Assembly: GCA_030765045.1 (NCBI GenBank)
Contig: CM060972.1
Span: forward strand, 3,642,501 to 3,706,500
Length of the DNA stretch: 64,000 bases
Direction of reading: 5' to 3'
Source: Tenodera sinensis
Taxonomy: Eukaryota; Arthropoda; Insecta; Mantodea; Mantidae
How positions within the stretch are numbered: position 1 is the first letter of the stretch; every line of letters begins with the position of its first letter. Positions 45,209 through 60,905 of the stretch are shown here, in pieces. Made by a program: the position numbers and the translations under genes. The notes beneath the pieces were generated by a model. It worked only from the letters and a program-made list of their open reading frames with translations, searched no databases and had not been told where the DNA came from.

Positions 45209-47956
45209 CACTTGTATAGGCTACTGATGTATAGGTTACACTTGTATAGGCTACTGATGTATAGGCTACACTTGTATAGGCTACACTTGTATAGGCTACA
45301 CTTGTATAGGCTACACTTGTATAGGCTACACTTGTATAGGCTACTGATGTATAGGCTACAGATGTATAGGCTACACTTGTATAGGCTACTGATGTATAGG
45401 CTACTGATGTATAGGCTACACTTGTATAGGCTACACTTGTATAGGCTACACTTGTATAGGCTACACTTGTATAGGCTACTGATGTATAGGCTACTGATGT
45501 ATAGGCTACAGATGTATAGGCTACACTTGTATAGGCTACTGATGTATAGGTTACACTTGTATAGGCTACTGATGTATAGGTTACACTTGTATAGGCTACT
45601 GATGTATAGGCTACACTTGTATAGGCTACACTTGTATAGGCTACTGATGTATAGGCTACTGATGTATAGGCTACACTTGTATAGGCTACTGATGTATAGG
45701 TTACACTTGTATAGGCTACTGATGTATAGGCTACAGATGTATAGGCTACACTTGTATAGGCTACTGATGTATAGGCTACAGATGTATAGGCTACACTTGT
45801 ATAGGCTACTGATGTATAGGTTACACTTGTATAGGCTACTGATGTATAGGCTACACTTGTATAGGCTACACTTGTATAGGCTACACTTGTATAGGCTACA
45901 CTTGTATAGGCTACACTTGTATAGGCTACTGATGTATAGGCTACTGATGTATAGGCTACACTTGTATAGGCTACTGATGTATAGGTTACACTTGTATAGG
46001 CTACTGATGTATAGGCTACAGATGTATAGGCTACACTTGTATAGGCTACTGATGTATAGGTTACACTTGTATAGGCTACTGATGTATAGGCTACACTTGT
46101 ATAGGCTACACTTGTATAGGCTACACTTGTATAGGCTACACTTGTATAGGCTACTGATGTATAGGCTACAGATGTATAGGCTACACTTGTATAGGCTACT
46201 GATGTATAGGTTACACTTGTATAGGCTACTGATGTATAGGCTACACTTGTATAGGCTACACTTGTATAGGCTACTGATGTATAGGCTACAGATGTATAGG
46301 CTACACTTGTATAGGCTACTGATGTATAGGTTACACTTGTATAGGCTACTGATGTATAGGCTACACTTGTATAGGCTACACTTGTATAGGCTACACTTGT
46401 ATAGGCTACACTTGTATAGGCTACTGATGTATAGGCTACTGATGTATAGGCTACACTTGTATAGGCTACTGATGTATAGGTTACACTTGTATAGGCTACT
46501 GATGTATAGGCTACAGATGTATAGGCTACACTTGTATAGGCTACTGATGTATAGGCTACACTTGTATAGGCTACTGATGTATAGGCTACACTTGTATAGG
46601 CTACACTTGTATAGGCTACTGATGTATAGGCTACACTTGTATAGGCTACACTTGTATAGGCTACACTTGTATAGGCTACTGATGTATAGGCTACTGATGT
46701 ATAGGCTACACTTGTATAGGCTACACTTGTATAGGCTACACTTGTATAGGCTACTGATGTATAGGCTACTGATGTATAGGCTACACTTGTATAGGCTACT
46801 GATGTATAGGTTACACTTGTATAGGCTACTGATGTATAGGCTACAGATGTATAGGCTACACTTGTATAGGCTACTGATGTATAGGCTACACTTGTATAGG
46901 CTACTGATGTATAGGCTACACTTGTATAGGCTACAGATGTATAGGCTACACTTGTATAGGCTACTGATGTATAGGTTACACTTGTATAGGCTACTGATGT
47001 ATAGGCTACACTTGTATAGGCTACAGATGTATAGACTACACTTGTATAGGCTACTGATGTATAGGCTACACTTGTATAGACTACAGATGTATAGACTACA
47101 CTTGTATAGGCTACTGATGTATAGGCTACACTTGTATAGGCTACAGATGTATGGGCTACACTTGTATAGACTACTGATGTATAGGCTACACTTGTATAGG
47201 CTACACTTGTATAGGCTACACTTGTATAGGCTACACTTGTATAGGCTACACTTGTATAGGCTACAGATGTATAGACTACACTTGTATAGGCTACTGATGT
47301 ATAGGCTACACTTGTATAGGCTACACTTGTATAGGCTACTGATGTATAGGCTACACTTGTATAGGCTACAGATGTATAGACTACACTTGTATAGGCTACT
47401 GATGTATAGGCTACACTTGTATAGACTACAGATGTATAGACTACACTTGTATAGGCTACAGATGTATAGACTACACTTGTATAGGCTAGTGATGTATAGG
47501 TTACACTTGTATAGACTACTGATGTATAGGCTACACTTGTATAGGCTACACTTGTATAGGCTACACTTGTATAGGCTACACTTGTATAGGCTACACTTGT
47601 ATAGGCTACAGATGTATAGACTACACTTGTATAGGCTACTGATGTATAGGCTACACTTGTATAGACTACACTTGTATAGGCTACACTTGTATAGGCTACT
47701 GATGTATAGACTACACTTGTATAGACTACTGATGTATAGACTACACTTGTATAGGCTACACTTGTATAGGCTACTGATGTATAGGCTACACTTGTATAGG
47801 CTACTGATGTATAGACTACACTTGTATAGGCTACTGATGTATAGGCTACACTTGTATAGGCTACACTTGTATAGGCTACTGATGTATAGGCTACACTTGT
47901 ATAGGCTACAGATGTATAGACTACACTTGTATAGGCTACACTTGTATAGGCTACAG

Positions 47957-48739
47957 ATGTATAGACTACACTTGTATAGGCTACACTTGTATAGGCTACT
48001 GATGTATAGACTACACTTGTATAGACTACTGATGTATAGACTACACTTGTATAGGCTACACTTGTATAGGCTACTGATGTATAGGCTACACTTGTATAGG
48101 CTACTGATGTATAGACTACACTTGTATAGGCTACTGATGTATAGGCTACACTTGTATAGGCTACACTTGTATAGGCTACTGATGTATAGGCTACAGATGT
48201 ATAGGCTACACTTGTATAGGCTACAGATGTATAGACTATACTTGTATAGGCTACACTTGTATAGGCTACAGATGTATAGACTACACTTGTATAGGCTACA
48301 CTTGTATAGGCTACTGATGTATAGGTTACACTTGTATAGGCTACACTTGTATAGGCTACAGATGTATAGACTACACTTGTATAGGCTACACTTGTATAGG
48401 CTACACTTGTATAGGCTACTGATGTATAGGCTACACTTGTATAGGCTACAGATGTATAGACTACACTTGTATAGGCTACACTTGTATAGGCTACTGATGT
48501 ATAGGCTACACTTGTATAGGCTACACTTGTATAGGCTACAGATGTATAGACTACACTTGTATAGGCTACACTTGTATAGGCTACTGATGTATAGGCTACT
48601 GATGTATAGGCTACAGATGTATAGGCTACACTTGTATAGGCTACTGATGTGTAGGTTACACTTGTATAGGCTACTGATGTATAGGCTACAGATGTATAGG
48701 CTACACTTGTATAGGCTACTGATGTATAGGTTACACTTG
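47957..48739. repeat. 0.78-kb block repeated at 53087-53869
   Basis: Matches 53087-53869 at an offset of 5,130 bp (342 monomers). Both carry the rare TGTGTAGG variant (48649/53779) and the close AGACTAC/CAGATGT alternation. I saw one difference, at 48239 (AGACTATA against AGACTACA). A part of it, about 48001-48200, is also a copy of 47701-47900 at 300 bp. Confidence 0.8.
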
Positions 48740-51700
48740 TATAGGCTACTGATGTATAGGCTACAGATGTATAGGCTACACTTGTATAGGCTACTGATGT
48801 ATAGGCTACACTTGTATAGGCTACACTTGTATAGGCTACACTTGTATAGGCTACTGATGTATAGGTTACACTTGTATAGGCTACACTTGTATAGGCTACA
48901 CTTGTATAGGCTACACTTGTATAGGCTACTGATGTATAGGTTACACTTGTATAGGCTACACTTGTATAGGCTACACTTGTATAGGCTACTGATGTATAGG
49001 CTACACTTGTATAGGCTACACTTGTATAGGCTACACTTGTATAGGCTACACTTGTATAGGCTACTGATGTATAGGCTACACTTGTATAGGCTACTGATGT
49101 ATAGGCTACAGATGTATAGGCTACACTTGTATAGGCTACAGATGTATAGGCTACACTTGTATAGGCTACTGATGTATAGGCTACACTTGTATAGGCTACA
49201 CTTGTATAGGCTACACTTGTATAGGCTACTGATGTATAGGCTACACTTGTATAGGCTACAGATGTATAGGCTACACTTGTATAGGCTACTGATGTATAGG
49301 CTACACTTGTATAGGCTACACTTGTATAGGCTACACTTGTATAGGCTACTGATGTATAGGCTACACTTGTATAGGCTACTGATGTATAGGCTACACTTGT
49401 ATAGGCTACACTTGTATAGGCTACACTTGTATAGGCTACACTTGTATAGGCTACACTTGTATAGGCTACTGATGTATAGGCTACACTTGTATAGGCTACT
49501 GATGTATAGGCTACTGATGTATAGGCTACACTTGTATAGGCTACTGATGTATAGGCTACACTTGTATAGGCTACACTTGTATAGGCTACACTTGTATAGG
49601 CTACACTTGTATAGGCTACTGATGTATAGGTTACACTTGTATAGGCTACTGATGTATAGGCTACACTTGTATAGGCTACACTTGTATAGGCTACACTTGT
49701 ATAGGCTACACTTGTATAGGCTACACTTATATAGGCTACTGATGTATAGGCTACAGATGTATAGGCTACACTTGTATAGGCTACTGATGTATAGGCTACA
49801 CTTGTATAGGCTACACTTGTATAGGCTACACTTGTATAGGCTACACTTGTATAGGCTACTGATGTATAGGCTACTGATGTATAGGCTACACTTGTATAGG
49901 CTACACTTGTATAGGCTACACTTGTATAGGCTACACTTGTATAGGCTACACTTGTATAGGCTACTGATGTATAGGCTACTGATGTATAGGCTACAGATGT
50001 ATAGGCTACACTTGTATAGGCTACTGATGTATAGGTTACACTTGTATAGGCTACTGATGTATAGGCTACACTTGTATAGGCTACACTTGTATAGGCTACA
50101 CTTGTATAGACTACAGATGTATAGACTACACTTGTATAGGCTACTGATGTATAGACTACACTTGTATAGGCTACTGATGTATAGGCTACACTTGTATAGG
50201 CTACACTTGTATAGGCTACACTTGTATAGGCTACACTTGTATAGGCTACACTTGTATAGGCTACTGATGTATAGGCTACAGATGTATAGGCTACACTTGT
50301 ATAGGCTACTGATGTATAGGCTACACTTGTATAGGCTACACTTGTATAGGCTACACTTGTATAGGCTACTGATGTATAGGCTACTGATGTATAGGCTACA
50401 CTTGTATAGGCTACACTTGTATAGGCTACACTTGTATAGGCTACACTTGTATAGGCTACACTTGTATAGGCTACTGATGTATAGGCTACACTTGTATAGG
50501 CTACACTTGTATAGGCTACACTTGTATAGGCTACACTTGTATAGGCTACACTTGTATAGGCTACACTTGTATAGACTACACTTGTATAGGCTACACTTGT
50601 ATAGGCTACACTTGTATAGGCTACACTTGTATAGGCTACACTTGTATAGGCTACACTTGTATAGGCTACTGATGTATAGGCTACACTTGTATAGGCTACA
50701 CTTGTATAGGCTACTGATGTATAGGCTACTGATGTATAGGCTACACTTGTATAGGCTACTGATGTATAGGCTACACTTGTATAGGCTACACTTGTATAGG
50801 CTACACTTGTATAGGCTACACTTGTATAGGCTACACTTGTATAGGCTACACTTGTATAGGCTACACTTGTATAGGCTACACTTGTATAGGCTACACTTGT
50901 ATAGGCTACACTTGTATAGGCTACTGATGTATAGGCTACACTTGTATAGGCTACACTTGTATAGGCTACTGATGTATAGGCTACAGATGTATAGGCTACA
51001 CTTGTATAGGCTACACTTGTATAGGCTACACTTGTATAGGCTACACTTGTATAGGCTACACTTGTATAGGCTACTGATGTATAGGCTACAGATGTATAGG
51101 CTACACTTGTATAGGCTACTGATGTATAGGCTACACTTGTATAGGCTACACTTGTATAGGCTACACTTGTATAGGCTACTGATGTATAGGCTACTGATGT
51201 ATAGGCTACACTTGTATAGGCTACTGATGTATAGGCTACACTTGTATAGGCTACACTTGTATAGGCTACACTTGTATAGGCTACACTTGTATAGGCTACA
51301 CTTGTATAGGCTACACTTGTATAGGCTACACTTGTATAGGCTACACTTGTATAGGCTACACTTGTATAGGCTACACTTGTATAGGCTACACTTGTATAGG
51401 CTACACTTGTATAGGCTACTGATGTATAGGCTACACTTGTATAGGCTACACTTGTATAGGCTACTGATGTATAGGCTACAGATGTATAGGCTACACTTGT
51501 ATAGGCTACACTTGTATAGGCTACACTTGTATAGGCTACACTTGTATAGGCTACTGATGTATAGGCTACACTTGTATAGGCTACACTTGTATAGGCTACT
51601 GATGTATAGGCTACAGATGTATAGACTACACTTGTATAGGCTACACTTGTATAGGCTACACTTGTATAGGCTACACTTGTATAGGCTACACTTGTATAGG

Positions 51701-52080
51701 CTACACTTGTATAGGCTACTGATGTATAGGCTACACTTGTATAGGCTACTGATGTATAGGCTACTGATGTATAGGCTACACTTGTATAGGCTACTGATGT
51801 ATAGGCTACACTTGTATAGGCTACACTTGTATAGGCTACACTTGTATAGGCTACACTTGTATAGGCTACACTTGTATAGGCTACACTTGTATAGGCTACA
51901 CTTGTATAGACTACAGATGTATAGACTACACTTGTATAGGCTACTGATGTATAGACTACACTTGTATAGGCTACTGATGTATAGACTACACTTGTATAGG
52001 CTACTGATGTATAGGCTACACTTGTATAGGCTACACTTGTATAGGCTACACTTGTATAGGCTACACTTGTATAGGCTACT

Positions 52081-53112
52081 GATGTATAGGCTACAGATGT
52101 ATAGGCTACACTTGTATAGGCTACTGATGTATAGGCTACACTTGTATAGGTTACACTTGTATAGGCTACTGATGTATAGGCTACACTTGTATAGGCTACA
52201 CTTGTATAGGCTACTGATGTATAGGTTACACTTGTATAGGCTACACTTGTATAGGTTACACTTGTATAGGCTACTGATGTATAGGCTACACTTGTATAGG
52301 CTACACTTGTATAGGCTACACTTGTATAGGCTACTGATGTATAGGCTACACTTGTATAGGCTACTGATGTATAGGCTACTGATGTATAGGCTACACTTGT
52401 ATAGGCTACACTTGTATAGGCTACACTTGTATAGGCTACACTTGTATAGGCTACAGATGTATAGACTACACTTGTATAGGCTACTGATGTATAGGTTACA
52501 CATGTATAGGCTACACTTGTATAGGCTACAGATGTATAGGCTACACTTGTATAGGCTACTGATGTATAGGCTACACTTGTATAGGCTACTGATGTATAGG
52601 CTACACTTGTATAGGCTACACTTGTATAGGCTACTGATGTATAGGCTACTGAAGTATATGCTACACTTGTATAGGCTACACTTGTATAGGCTACACTTGT
52701 ATAGGCTACTCATGTATAGGCTACACTTGTATATGCTACACTTGTATAGGCTACACTTGTATAGACTACACTTGTATAGGCTACACTTGTATAGGCTACA
52801 CTTGTATAGGCTACACTTGTATAGGCTACACTTGTATAGGCTACACTTGTATAGGCTACACTTGTATAGGCTACACTTGTATAGGCTACACTTGTATAGG
52901 CTACACTTGTATAGGCTACACTTGTATAGGCTACACTTGTATAGGCTACACTTGTATAGGCTACACTTGTATAGGCTACTGATGTATAGCCTACACTTGT
53001 ATAGGCTACACTTGTATAGGCTACACTTGTATAGGCTACACTTGTATAGGCTACTGATGTATAGGCTACACTTGTATAGGCTACTGATGTATAGACTACA
53101 CTTGTATAGGCT
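52081..53112. repeat. 1.0-kb block repeated at 56116-57162
   Basis: Shares four rare markers with 56116-57162: TACACATGT (52500/56535), TGAAGTATATG (52650/56685), CTACTCATGT (52706/56741) and TATAGCC (about 52985/57035). The offset is 4,035 bp up to the third marker and 4,050 bp at the fourth. One monomer was therefore gained or lost in the long run of pure consensus monomers at about 52750-52970. Confidence 0.82.
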
Positions 53113-53869
53113 ACACTTGTATAGGCTACTGATGTATAGACTACACTTGTATAGACTACTGATGTATAGACTACACTTGTATAGGCTACACTTGTATAGG
53201 CTACTGATGTATAGGCTACACTTGTATAGGCTACTGATGTATAGACTACACTTGTATAGGCTACTGATGTATAGGCTACACTTGTATAGGCTACACTTGT
53301 ATAGGCTACTGATGTATAGGCTACAGATGTATAGGCTACACTTGTATAGGCTACAGATGTATAGACTACACTTGTATAGGCTACACTTGTATAGGCTACA
53401 GATGTATAGACTACACTTGTATAGGCTACACTTGTATAGGCTACTGATGTATAGGTTACACTTGTATAGGCTACACTTGTATAGGCTACAGATGTATAGA
53501 CTACACTTGTATAGGCTACACTTGTATAGGCTACACTTGTATAGGCTACTGATGTATAGGCTACACTTGTATAGGCTACAGATGTATAGACTACACTTGT
53601 ATAGGCTACACTTGTATAGGCTACTGATGTATAGGCTACACTTGTATAGGCTACACTTGTATAGGCTACAGATGTATAGACTACACTTGTATAGGCTACA
53701 CTTGTATAGGCTACTGATGTATAGGCTACTGATGTATAGGCTACAGATGTATAGGCTACACTTGTATAGGCTACTGATGTGTAGGTTACACTTGTATAGG
53801 CTACTGATGTATAGGCTACAGATGTATAGGCTACACTTGTATAGGCTACTGATGTATAGGTTACACTTG
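53087..53869. repeat. Second copy of the 48.0-48.7-kb block
   Basis: Partner of 47957-48739, with the same TGTGTAGG marker at 53779. It follows directly on the block of 52081-53112. Confidence 0.8.
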
Positions 53870-54814
53870 TATAGGCTACACTTGTATAGGCTACTGATGT
53901 ATAGGCTACAGATGTATAGGCTACACTTGTATAGGCTACTGATGTATAGGCTACACTTGTATAGGCTACACTTGTATAGGCTACACTTGTATAGGCTACT
54001 GATGTATAGGTTACACTTGTATAGGCTACACTTGTATAGGCTACACTTGTATAGGCTACACTTGTATAGGCTACTGATGTATAGGTTACACTTGTATAGG
54101 CTACACTTGTATAGGCTACACTTGTATAGGCTACTGATGTATAGGCTACACTTGTATAGGCTACACTTGTATAGGCTACACTTGTATAGGCTACACTTGT
54201 ATAGGCTACTGATGTATAGGCTACACTTGTATAGGCTACTGATGTATAGGCTACAGATGTATAGGCTACACTTGTATAGGCTACAGATGTATAGGCTACA
54301 CTTGTATAGGCTACTGATGTATAGGCTACACTTGTATAGGCTACACTTGTATAGGCTACACTTGTATAGGCTACTGATGTATAGGCTACACTTGTATAGG
54401 CTACAGATGTATAGGCTACACTTGTATAGGCTACTGATGTATAGGCTACACTTGTATAGGCTACACTTGTATAGGCTACACTTGTATAGGCTACTGATGT
54501 ATAGGCTACACTTGTATAGGCTACTGATGTATAGGCTACACTTGTATAGGCTACACTTGTATAGGCTACACTTGTATAGGCTACACTTGTATAGGCTACA
54601 CTTGTATAGGCTACTGATGTATAGGCTACACTTGTATAGGCTACTGATGTATAGGCTACTGATGTATAGGCTACACTTGTATAGGCTACTGATGTATAGG
54701 CTACACTTGTATAGGCTACACTTGTATAGGCTACTGATGTATAGGCTACACTTGTATAGGCTACTGATGTATAGGCTACTGATGTATAGGCTACACTTGT
54801 ATAGGCTACACTTG

Positions 54815-55289
54815 TATAGGCTACACTTGTATAGGCTACACTTGTATAGGCTACTGATGTATAGGTTACACTTGTATAGGCTACTGATGTATAGGCTACA
54901 CTTGTATAGGCTACACTTGTATAGGCTACACTTGTATAGGCTACACTTGTATAGGCTACACTTATATAGGCTACTGATGTATAGGCTACAGATGTATAGG
55001 CTACACTTGTATAGGCTACTGATGTATAGGCTACACTTGTATAGGCTACACTTGTATAGGCTACACTTGTATAGGCTACACTTGTATAGGCTACTGATGT
55101 ATAGGCTACTGATGTATAGGCTACACTTGTATAGGCTACACTTGTATAGGCTACACTTGTATAGGCTACACTTGTATAGGCTACACTTGTATAGGCTACT
55201 GATGTATAGGCTACTGATGTATAGGCTACAGATGTATAGGCTACACTTGTATAGGCTACTGATGTATAGGTTACACTTGTATAGGCTAC
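54815..55289. repeat. 475-bp block repeated at 58595-59069
   Basis: I see no difference from 58595-59069 at an offset of 3,780 bp (252 monomers). It carries the rare CTTATAT variant (A at 54964 and 58744). A third, related copy has the same change at 49729, offset 5,235 bp. Confidence 0.8.
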
Positions 55290-56115
55290 TGATGTATAGG
55301 CTACACTTGTATAGGCTACACTTGTATAGGCTACACTTGTATAGACTACAGATGTATAGACTACACTTGTATAGGCTACTGATGTATAGACTACACTTGT
55401 ATAGGCTACTGATGTATAGGCTACACTTGTATAGGCTACACTTGTATAGGCTACACTTGTATAGGCTACACTTGTATAGGCTACACTTGTATAGGCTACT
55501 GATGTATAGGCTACAGATGTATAGGCTACACTTGTATAGGCTACTGATGTATAGGCTACACTTGTATAGGCTACACTTGTATAGGCTACACTTGTATAGG
55601 CTACTGATGTATAGGCTACTGATGTATAGGCTACACTTGTATAGGCTACACTTGTATAGGCTACACTTGTATAGGCTACACTTGTATAGGCTACACTTGT
55701 ATAGGCTACTGATGTATAGGCTACACTTGTATAGGCTACACTTGTATAGGCTACACTTGTATAGGCTACACTTGTATAGGCTACACTTGTATAGGCTACA
55801 CTTGTATAGACTACACTTGTATAGGCTACACTTGTATAGGCTACTGATGTATAGGCTACACTTGTATAGGCTACACTTGTATAGGCTACACTTGTATAGG
55901 CTACACTTGTATAGGCTACACTTGTATAGGCTACACTTGTATAGGCTACACTTGTATAGACTACAGATGTATAGACTACACTTGTATAGGCTACTGATGT
56001 ATAGACTACACTTGTATAGGCTACTGATGTATAGGCTACACTTGTATAGGCTACACTTGTATAGGCTACACTTGTATAGGCTACACTTGTATAGGCTACA
56101 CTTGTATAGGCTACT

Positions 56116-57162
56116 GATGTATAGGCTACAGATGTATAGGCTACACTTGTATAGGCTACTGATGTATAGGCTACACTTGTATAGGTTACACTTGTATAGG
56201 CTACTGATGTATAGGCTACACTTGTATAGGCTACACTTGTATAGGCTACTGATGTATAGGTTACACTTGTATAGGCTACACTTGTATAGGTTACACTTGT
56301 ATAGGCTACTGATGTATAGGCTACACTTGTATAGGCTACACTTGTATAGGCTACACTTGTATAGGCTACTGATGTATAGGCTACACTTGTATAGGCTACT
56401 GATGTATAGGCTACTGATGTATAGGCTACACTTGTATAGGCTACACTTGTATAGGCTACACTTGTATAGGCTACACTTGTATAGGCTACAGATGTATAGA
56501 CTACACTTGTATAGGCTACTGATGTATAGGTTACACATGTATAGGCTACACTTGTATAGGCTACAGATGTATAGGCTACACTTGTATAGGCTACTGATGT
56601 ATAGGCTACACTTGTATAGGCTACTGATGTATAGGCTACACTTGTATAGGCTACACTTGTATAGGCTACTGATGTATAGGCTACTGAAGTATATGCTACA
56701 CTTGTATAGGCTACACTTGTATAGGCTACACTTGTATAGGCTACTCATGTATAGGCTACACTTGTATATGCTACACTTGTATAGGCTACACTTGTATAGA
56801 CTACACTTGTATAGGCTACACTTGTATAGGCTACACTTGTATAGGCTACACTTGTATAGGCTACACTTGTATAGGCTACACTTGTATAGGCTACACTTGT
56901 ATAGGCTACACTTGTATAGGCTACACTTGTATAGGCTACACTTGTATAGGCTACACTTGTATAGGCTACACTTGTATAGGCTACACTTGTATAGGCTACA
57001 CTTGTATAGGCTACACTTGTATAGGCTACTGATGTATAGCCTACACTTGTATAGGCTACACTTGTATAGGCTACACTTGTATAGGCTACACTTGTATAGG
57101 CTACTGATGTATAGGCTACACTTGTATAGGCTACTGATGTATAGACTACACTTGTATAGGCT
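56116..57162. repeat. Second copy of the 52.1-53.1-kb block
   Basis: Partner of 52081-53112, one monomer longer. TGAAGTATATG also appears at 57900 and 59100, spaced 1,215 and 1,200 bp, so fragments of this block have spread further right. Confidence 0.8.
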
Positions 57163-58594
57163 ACTCATGTATAGGCTACACTTGTATAGGCTACTGATGT
57201 ATAGGCTACACTTGTATAGGCTACACTTGTATAGGCTACACTTGTATAGGCTACACTTGTATAGGCTACACTTGTATAGGCTACACTTGTATAGGCTACA
57301 CTTGTATAGGCTACACTTGTATAGACTACACTTGTATAGACTACACTTGTATAGGCTACACTTGTATAGGCTACAGATGTATAGGCTACACTTGTATAGG
57401 CTACTGATGTATGGGCTACACTTGTATAGGTTACACTTGTATATGCTACACTTGTATAGGCTGCTGATGTATAGGCTACACTTGTATAGGCTACTGATGT
57501 ATAGGCTACTGATGTATAGGCTACACTTGTATAGGCTACACTTGTATAGGCTACACTTGTATAGGCTACACTTGTATAGGCTACACTTGTATAGACTACA
57601 CTTGTATAGGCTACTGATGTATAGGTTACACATGTATAGGCTACACTTGTATAGACTACTGATGTATAGGCTACACTTGTATAGGCTACAGATGTATAGA
57701 CTACACTTGTATAGGCTACTGATGTATAGGTTACACATGTATAGGCTACACTTGTATAGACTACTGATGTATAGGTTACACATGTATAGGCTACACTTGT
57801 ATAGGCTACTGATGTATAGGCTACACTTGTATAGGCTACTGATGTATAGGCTACACTTGTATAGGCTACACTTGTATAGGCTACTGATGTATAGGCTACT
57901 GAAGTATATGCTACACTTGTATAGGCTACACTTGTATAGGCTACACTTGTATAGGCTACTGATGTATAGGCTACACTTGTATAGGCTACTGATGTATAGG
58001 CTACACTTGTATAGGCTACTGATGTATAGGCTACAGATGTATAGGCTACACTTGTATAGGCTACAGATGTATAGACTACACTTGTATAGGCTACAGATGT
58101 ATAGGCTACACTTGTATAGGCTACTGATGTATAGGCTACACTTGTATAGGCTACTGATGTATAGGCTACACTTGTATAGGCTACTGATGTATAGGCTACA
58201 GATGTATAGGCTACACTTGTATAGGCTACTGATGTATAGGCTACACTTGTATAGGCTACTGATGTATAGGCTACACTTGTATAGGCTACACTTGTATAGG
58301 CTACACTTGTATAGGCTACACTTGTATAGGCTACTGATGTATAGGTTACACTTGTATAGGCTACTGATGTATAGGCTACACTTGTATAGGCTACTGATGT
58401 ATAGGCTACACTTGTATAGGCTACTGATGTATAGGCTACAGATGTATAGGCTACACTTGTATAGGCTACTGATGTATAGGCTACTGATGTATAGGCTACA
58501 CTTGTATAGGCTACTGATGTATAGGCTACACTTGTATAGGCTACACTTGTATAGGCTACACTTGTATAGGCTACACTTGTATAGGCTACTGATG

Positions 58595-59069
58595 TATAGG
58601 CTACACTTGTATAGGCTACACTTGTATAGGCTACTGATGTATAGGTTACACTTGTATAGGCTACTGATGTATAGGCTACACTTGTATAGGCTACACTTGT
58701 ATAGGCTACACTTGTATAGGCTACACTTGTATAGGCTACACTTATATAGGCTACTGATGTATAGGCTACAGATGTATAGGCTACACTTGTATAGGCTACT
58801 GATGTATAGGCTACACTTGTATAGGCTACACTTGTATAGGCTACACTTGTATAGGCTACACTTGTATAGGCTACTGATGTATAGGCTACTGATGTATAGG
58901 CTACACTTGTATAGGCTACACTTGTATAGGCTACACTTGTATAGGCTACACTTGTATAGGCTACACTTGTATAGGCTACTGATGTATAGGCTACTGATGT
59001 ATAGGCTACAGATGTATAGGCTACACTTGTATAGGCTACTGATGTATAGGTTACACTTGTATAGGCTAC
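58595..59069. repeat. Second copy of the 54.8-55.3-kb block
   Basis: Partner of 54815-55289. The CTTATAT marker lies at 58741-58747. Confidence 0.78.
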
Positions 59070-59285
59070 ACTTGTATAGGCTACTGATGTATAGGCTACT
59101 GAAGTATATGCTACACTTGTATAGGCTACACTTGTATAGGCTACACTTGTATAGGCTACTCATGTATAGGCTACACTTGTATATGCTACACTTGTATAGG
59201 CTACACTTGTATAGACTACACTTGTATAGGCTACACTTGTATAGGCTACACTTGTATAGGCTACACTTGTATAGGCTACTGATGT

Positions 59286-60399
59286 ATAGGCTACACTTGT
59301 ATAGGCTACTGATGTATAGACTACACTTGTATAGGCTACACTTGTATAGACTACACTTGTATAGGCTACTGATGTATAGGCTACACTTGTATAGGCTACA
59401 CTTGTATAGGCTACTGATGTATAGGCTACACTTGTATAGGCTACTGATGTATAGACTACACTTGTATAGGCTACAGATGTATAGGCTACTGATGTATAGA
59501 CTACACTTGTATAGGCTACAGATGTATAGACTACACTTGTATAGGCTACTGATGTATAGACTACACTTGTATAGGCTACACTTGTATAGGCTACAGATGT
59601 ATAGACTACACTTGTATAGGCTACTGATGTATAGGTTACACATGTATAGGCTACAGATGTATAGACTACACTTGTATAGGCTACAGATGTATAGACTACA
59701 CTTGTATAGGCTACTGATGTATAGGTTACACATGTATAGGCTACAGATGTATAGACTACACTTGTATAGACTACACTTGTATAGGCTACACTTGTATAGG
59801 CTACACTTGTATATGCTACACTTGTATAGGCTACACTTGTATAGGCTACTGATGTATAGACTACACTTGTATAGGCTACACTTGTATAGACTACACTTGT
59901 ATAGGCTACTGATGTATAGGCTACACTTGTATAGGCTACACTTGTATAGGCTACTGATGTATAGGCTACACTTGTATAGGCTACTGATGTATAGACTACA
60001 CTTGTATAGGCTACAGATGTATAGGCTACTGATGTATAGACTACACTTGTATAGGCTACAGATGTATAGACTACACTTGTATAGGCTACTGATGTATAGA
60101 CTACACTTGTATAGGCTACACTTGTATAGGCTACAGATGTATAGACTACACTTGTATAGGCTACTGATGTATAGGTTACACATGTATAGGCTACAGATGT
60201 ATAGACTACACTTGTATAGGCTACAGATGTATAGACTACACTTGTATAGGCTACTGATGTATAGGTTACACATGTATAGGCTACAGATGTATAGACTACA
60301 CTTGTATAGACTACACTTGTATAGGCTACACTTGTATAGGCTACACTTGTATATGCTACACTTGTATAGGCTACACTTGTATAGGCTACTGATGTATAG
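59286..60399. repeat. 540-bp tandem duplication with a partial third copy
   Basis: 59286-59859 equals 59826-60399 at an offset of 540 bp (36 monomers), with no difference seen. The stretch 60421-60650 repeats 60061-60290 at 360 bp (24 monomers). This is a direct sign of local in-register amplification. Confidence 0.85.
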
Positions 60400-60905
60400 G
60401 TTACACATGTATAGGCTACAGATGTATAGACTACACTTGTATAGGCTACTGATGTATAGACTACACTTGTATAGGCTACACTTGTATAGGCTACAGATGT
60501 ATAGACTACACTTGTATAGGCTACTGATGTATAGGTTACACATGTATAGGCTACAGATGTATAGACTACACTTGTATAGGCTACAGATGTATAGACTACA
60601 CTTGTATAGGCTACTGATGTATAGGTTACACATGTATAGGCTACACTTGTATAGGCTACACTTGTATATGCTACACTTGTATAGACTACACTTGTATAGG
60701 CTACTGATGTATAGGTTACACATGTATAGGCTACAGATGTATAGACTACACTTGTATAGGCTACAGATGTATAGACTACACTTGTATAGGCTACACTTGT
60801 ATATGCTACACTTGTATAGACTACACTTGTATAGGCTACTGATGTATAGGTTACACATGTATAGGCTACACTTGTATAGGCTACAGATGTATAGGCTACA
60901 GATGT

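Larger units (their letters stand above)
57600..60870. repeat. Segment rich in the TACACATGT variant
   Basis: Monomers with GGTTACACATGT, rare elsewhere (one each at about 52500 and 56535), occur at least eleven times here, from about 57630 to 60850. They are mixed with AGACTAC and TATGCTAC monomers. This appears to be a young subfamily spreading within about 3 kb. Confidence 0.8.
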
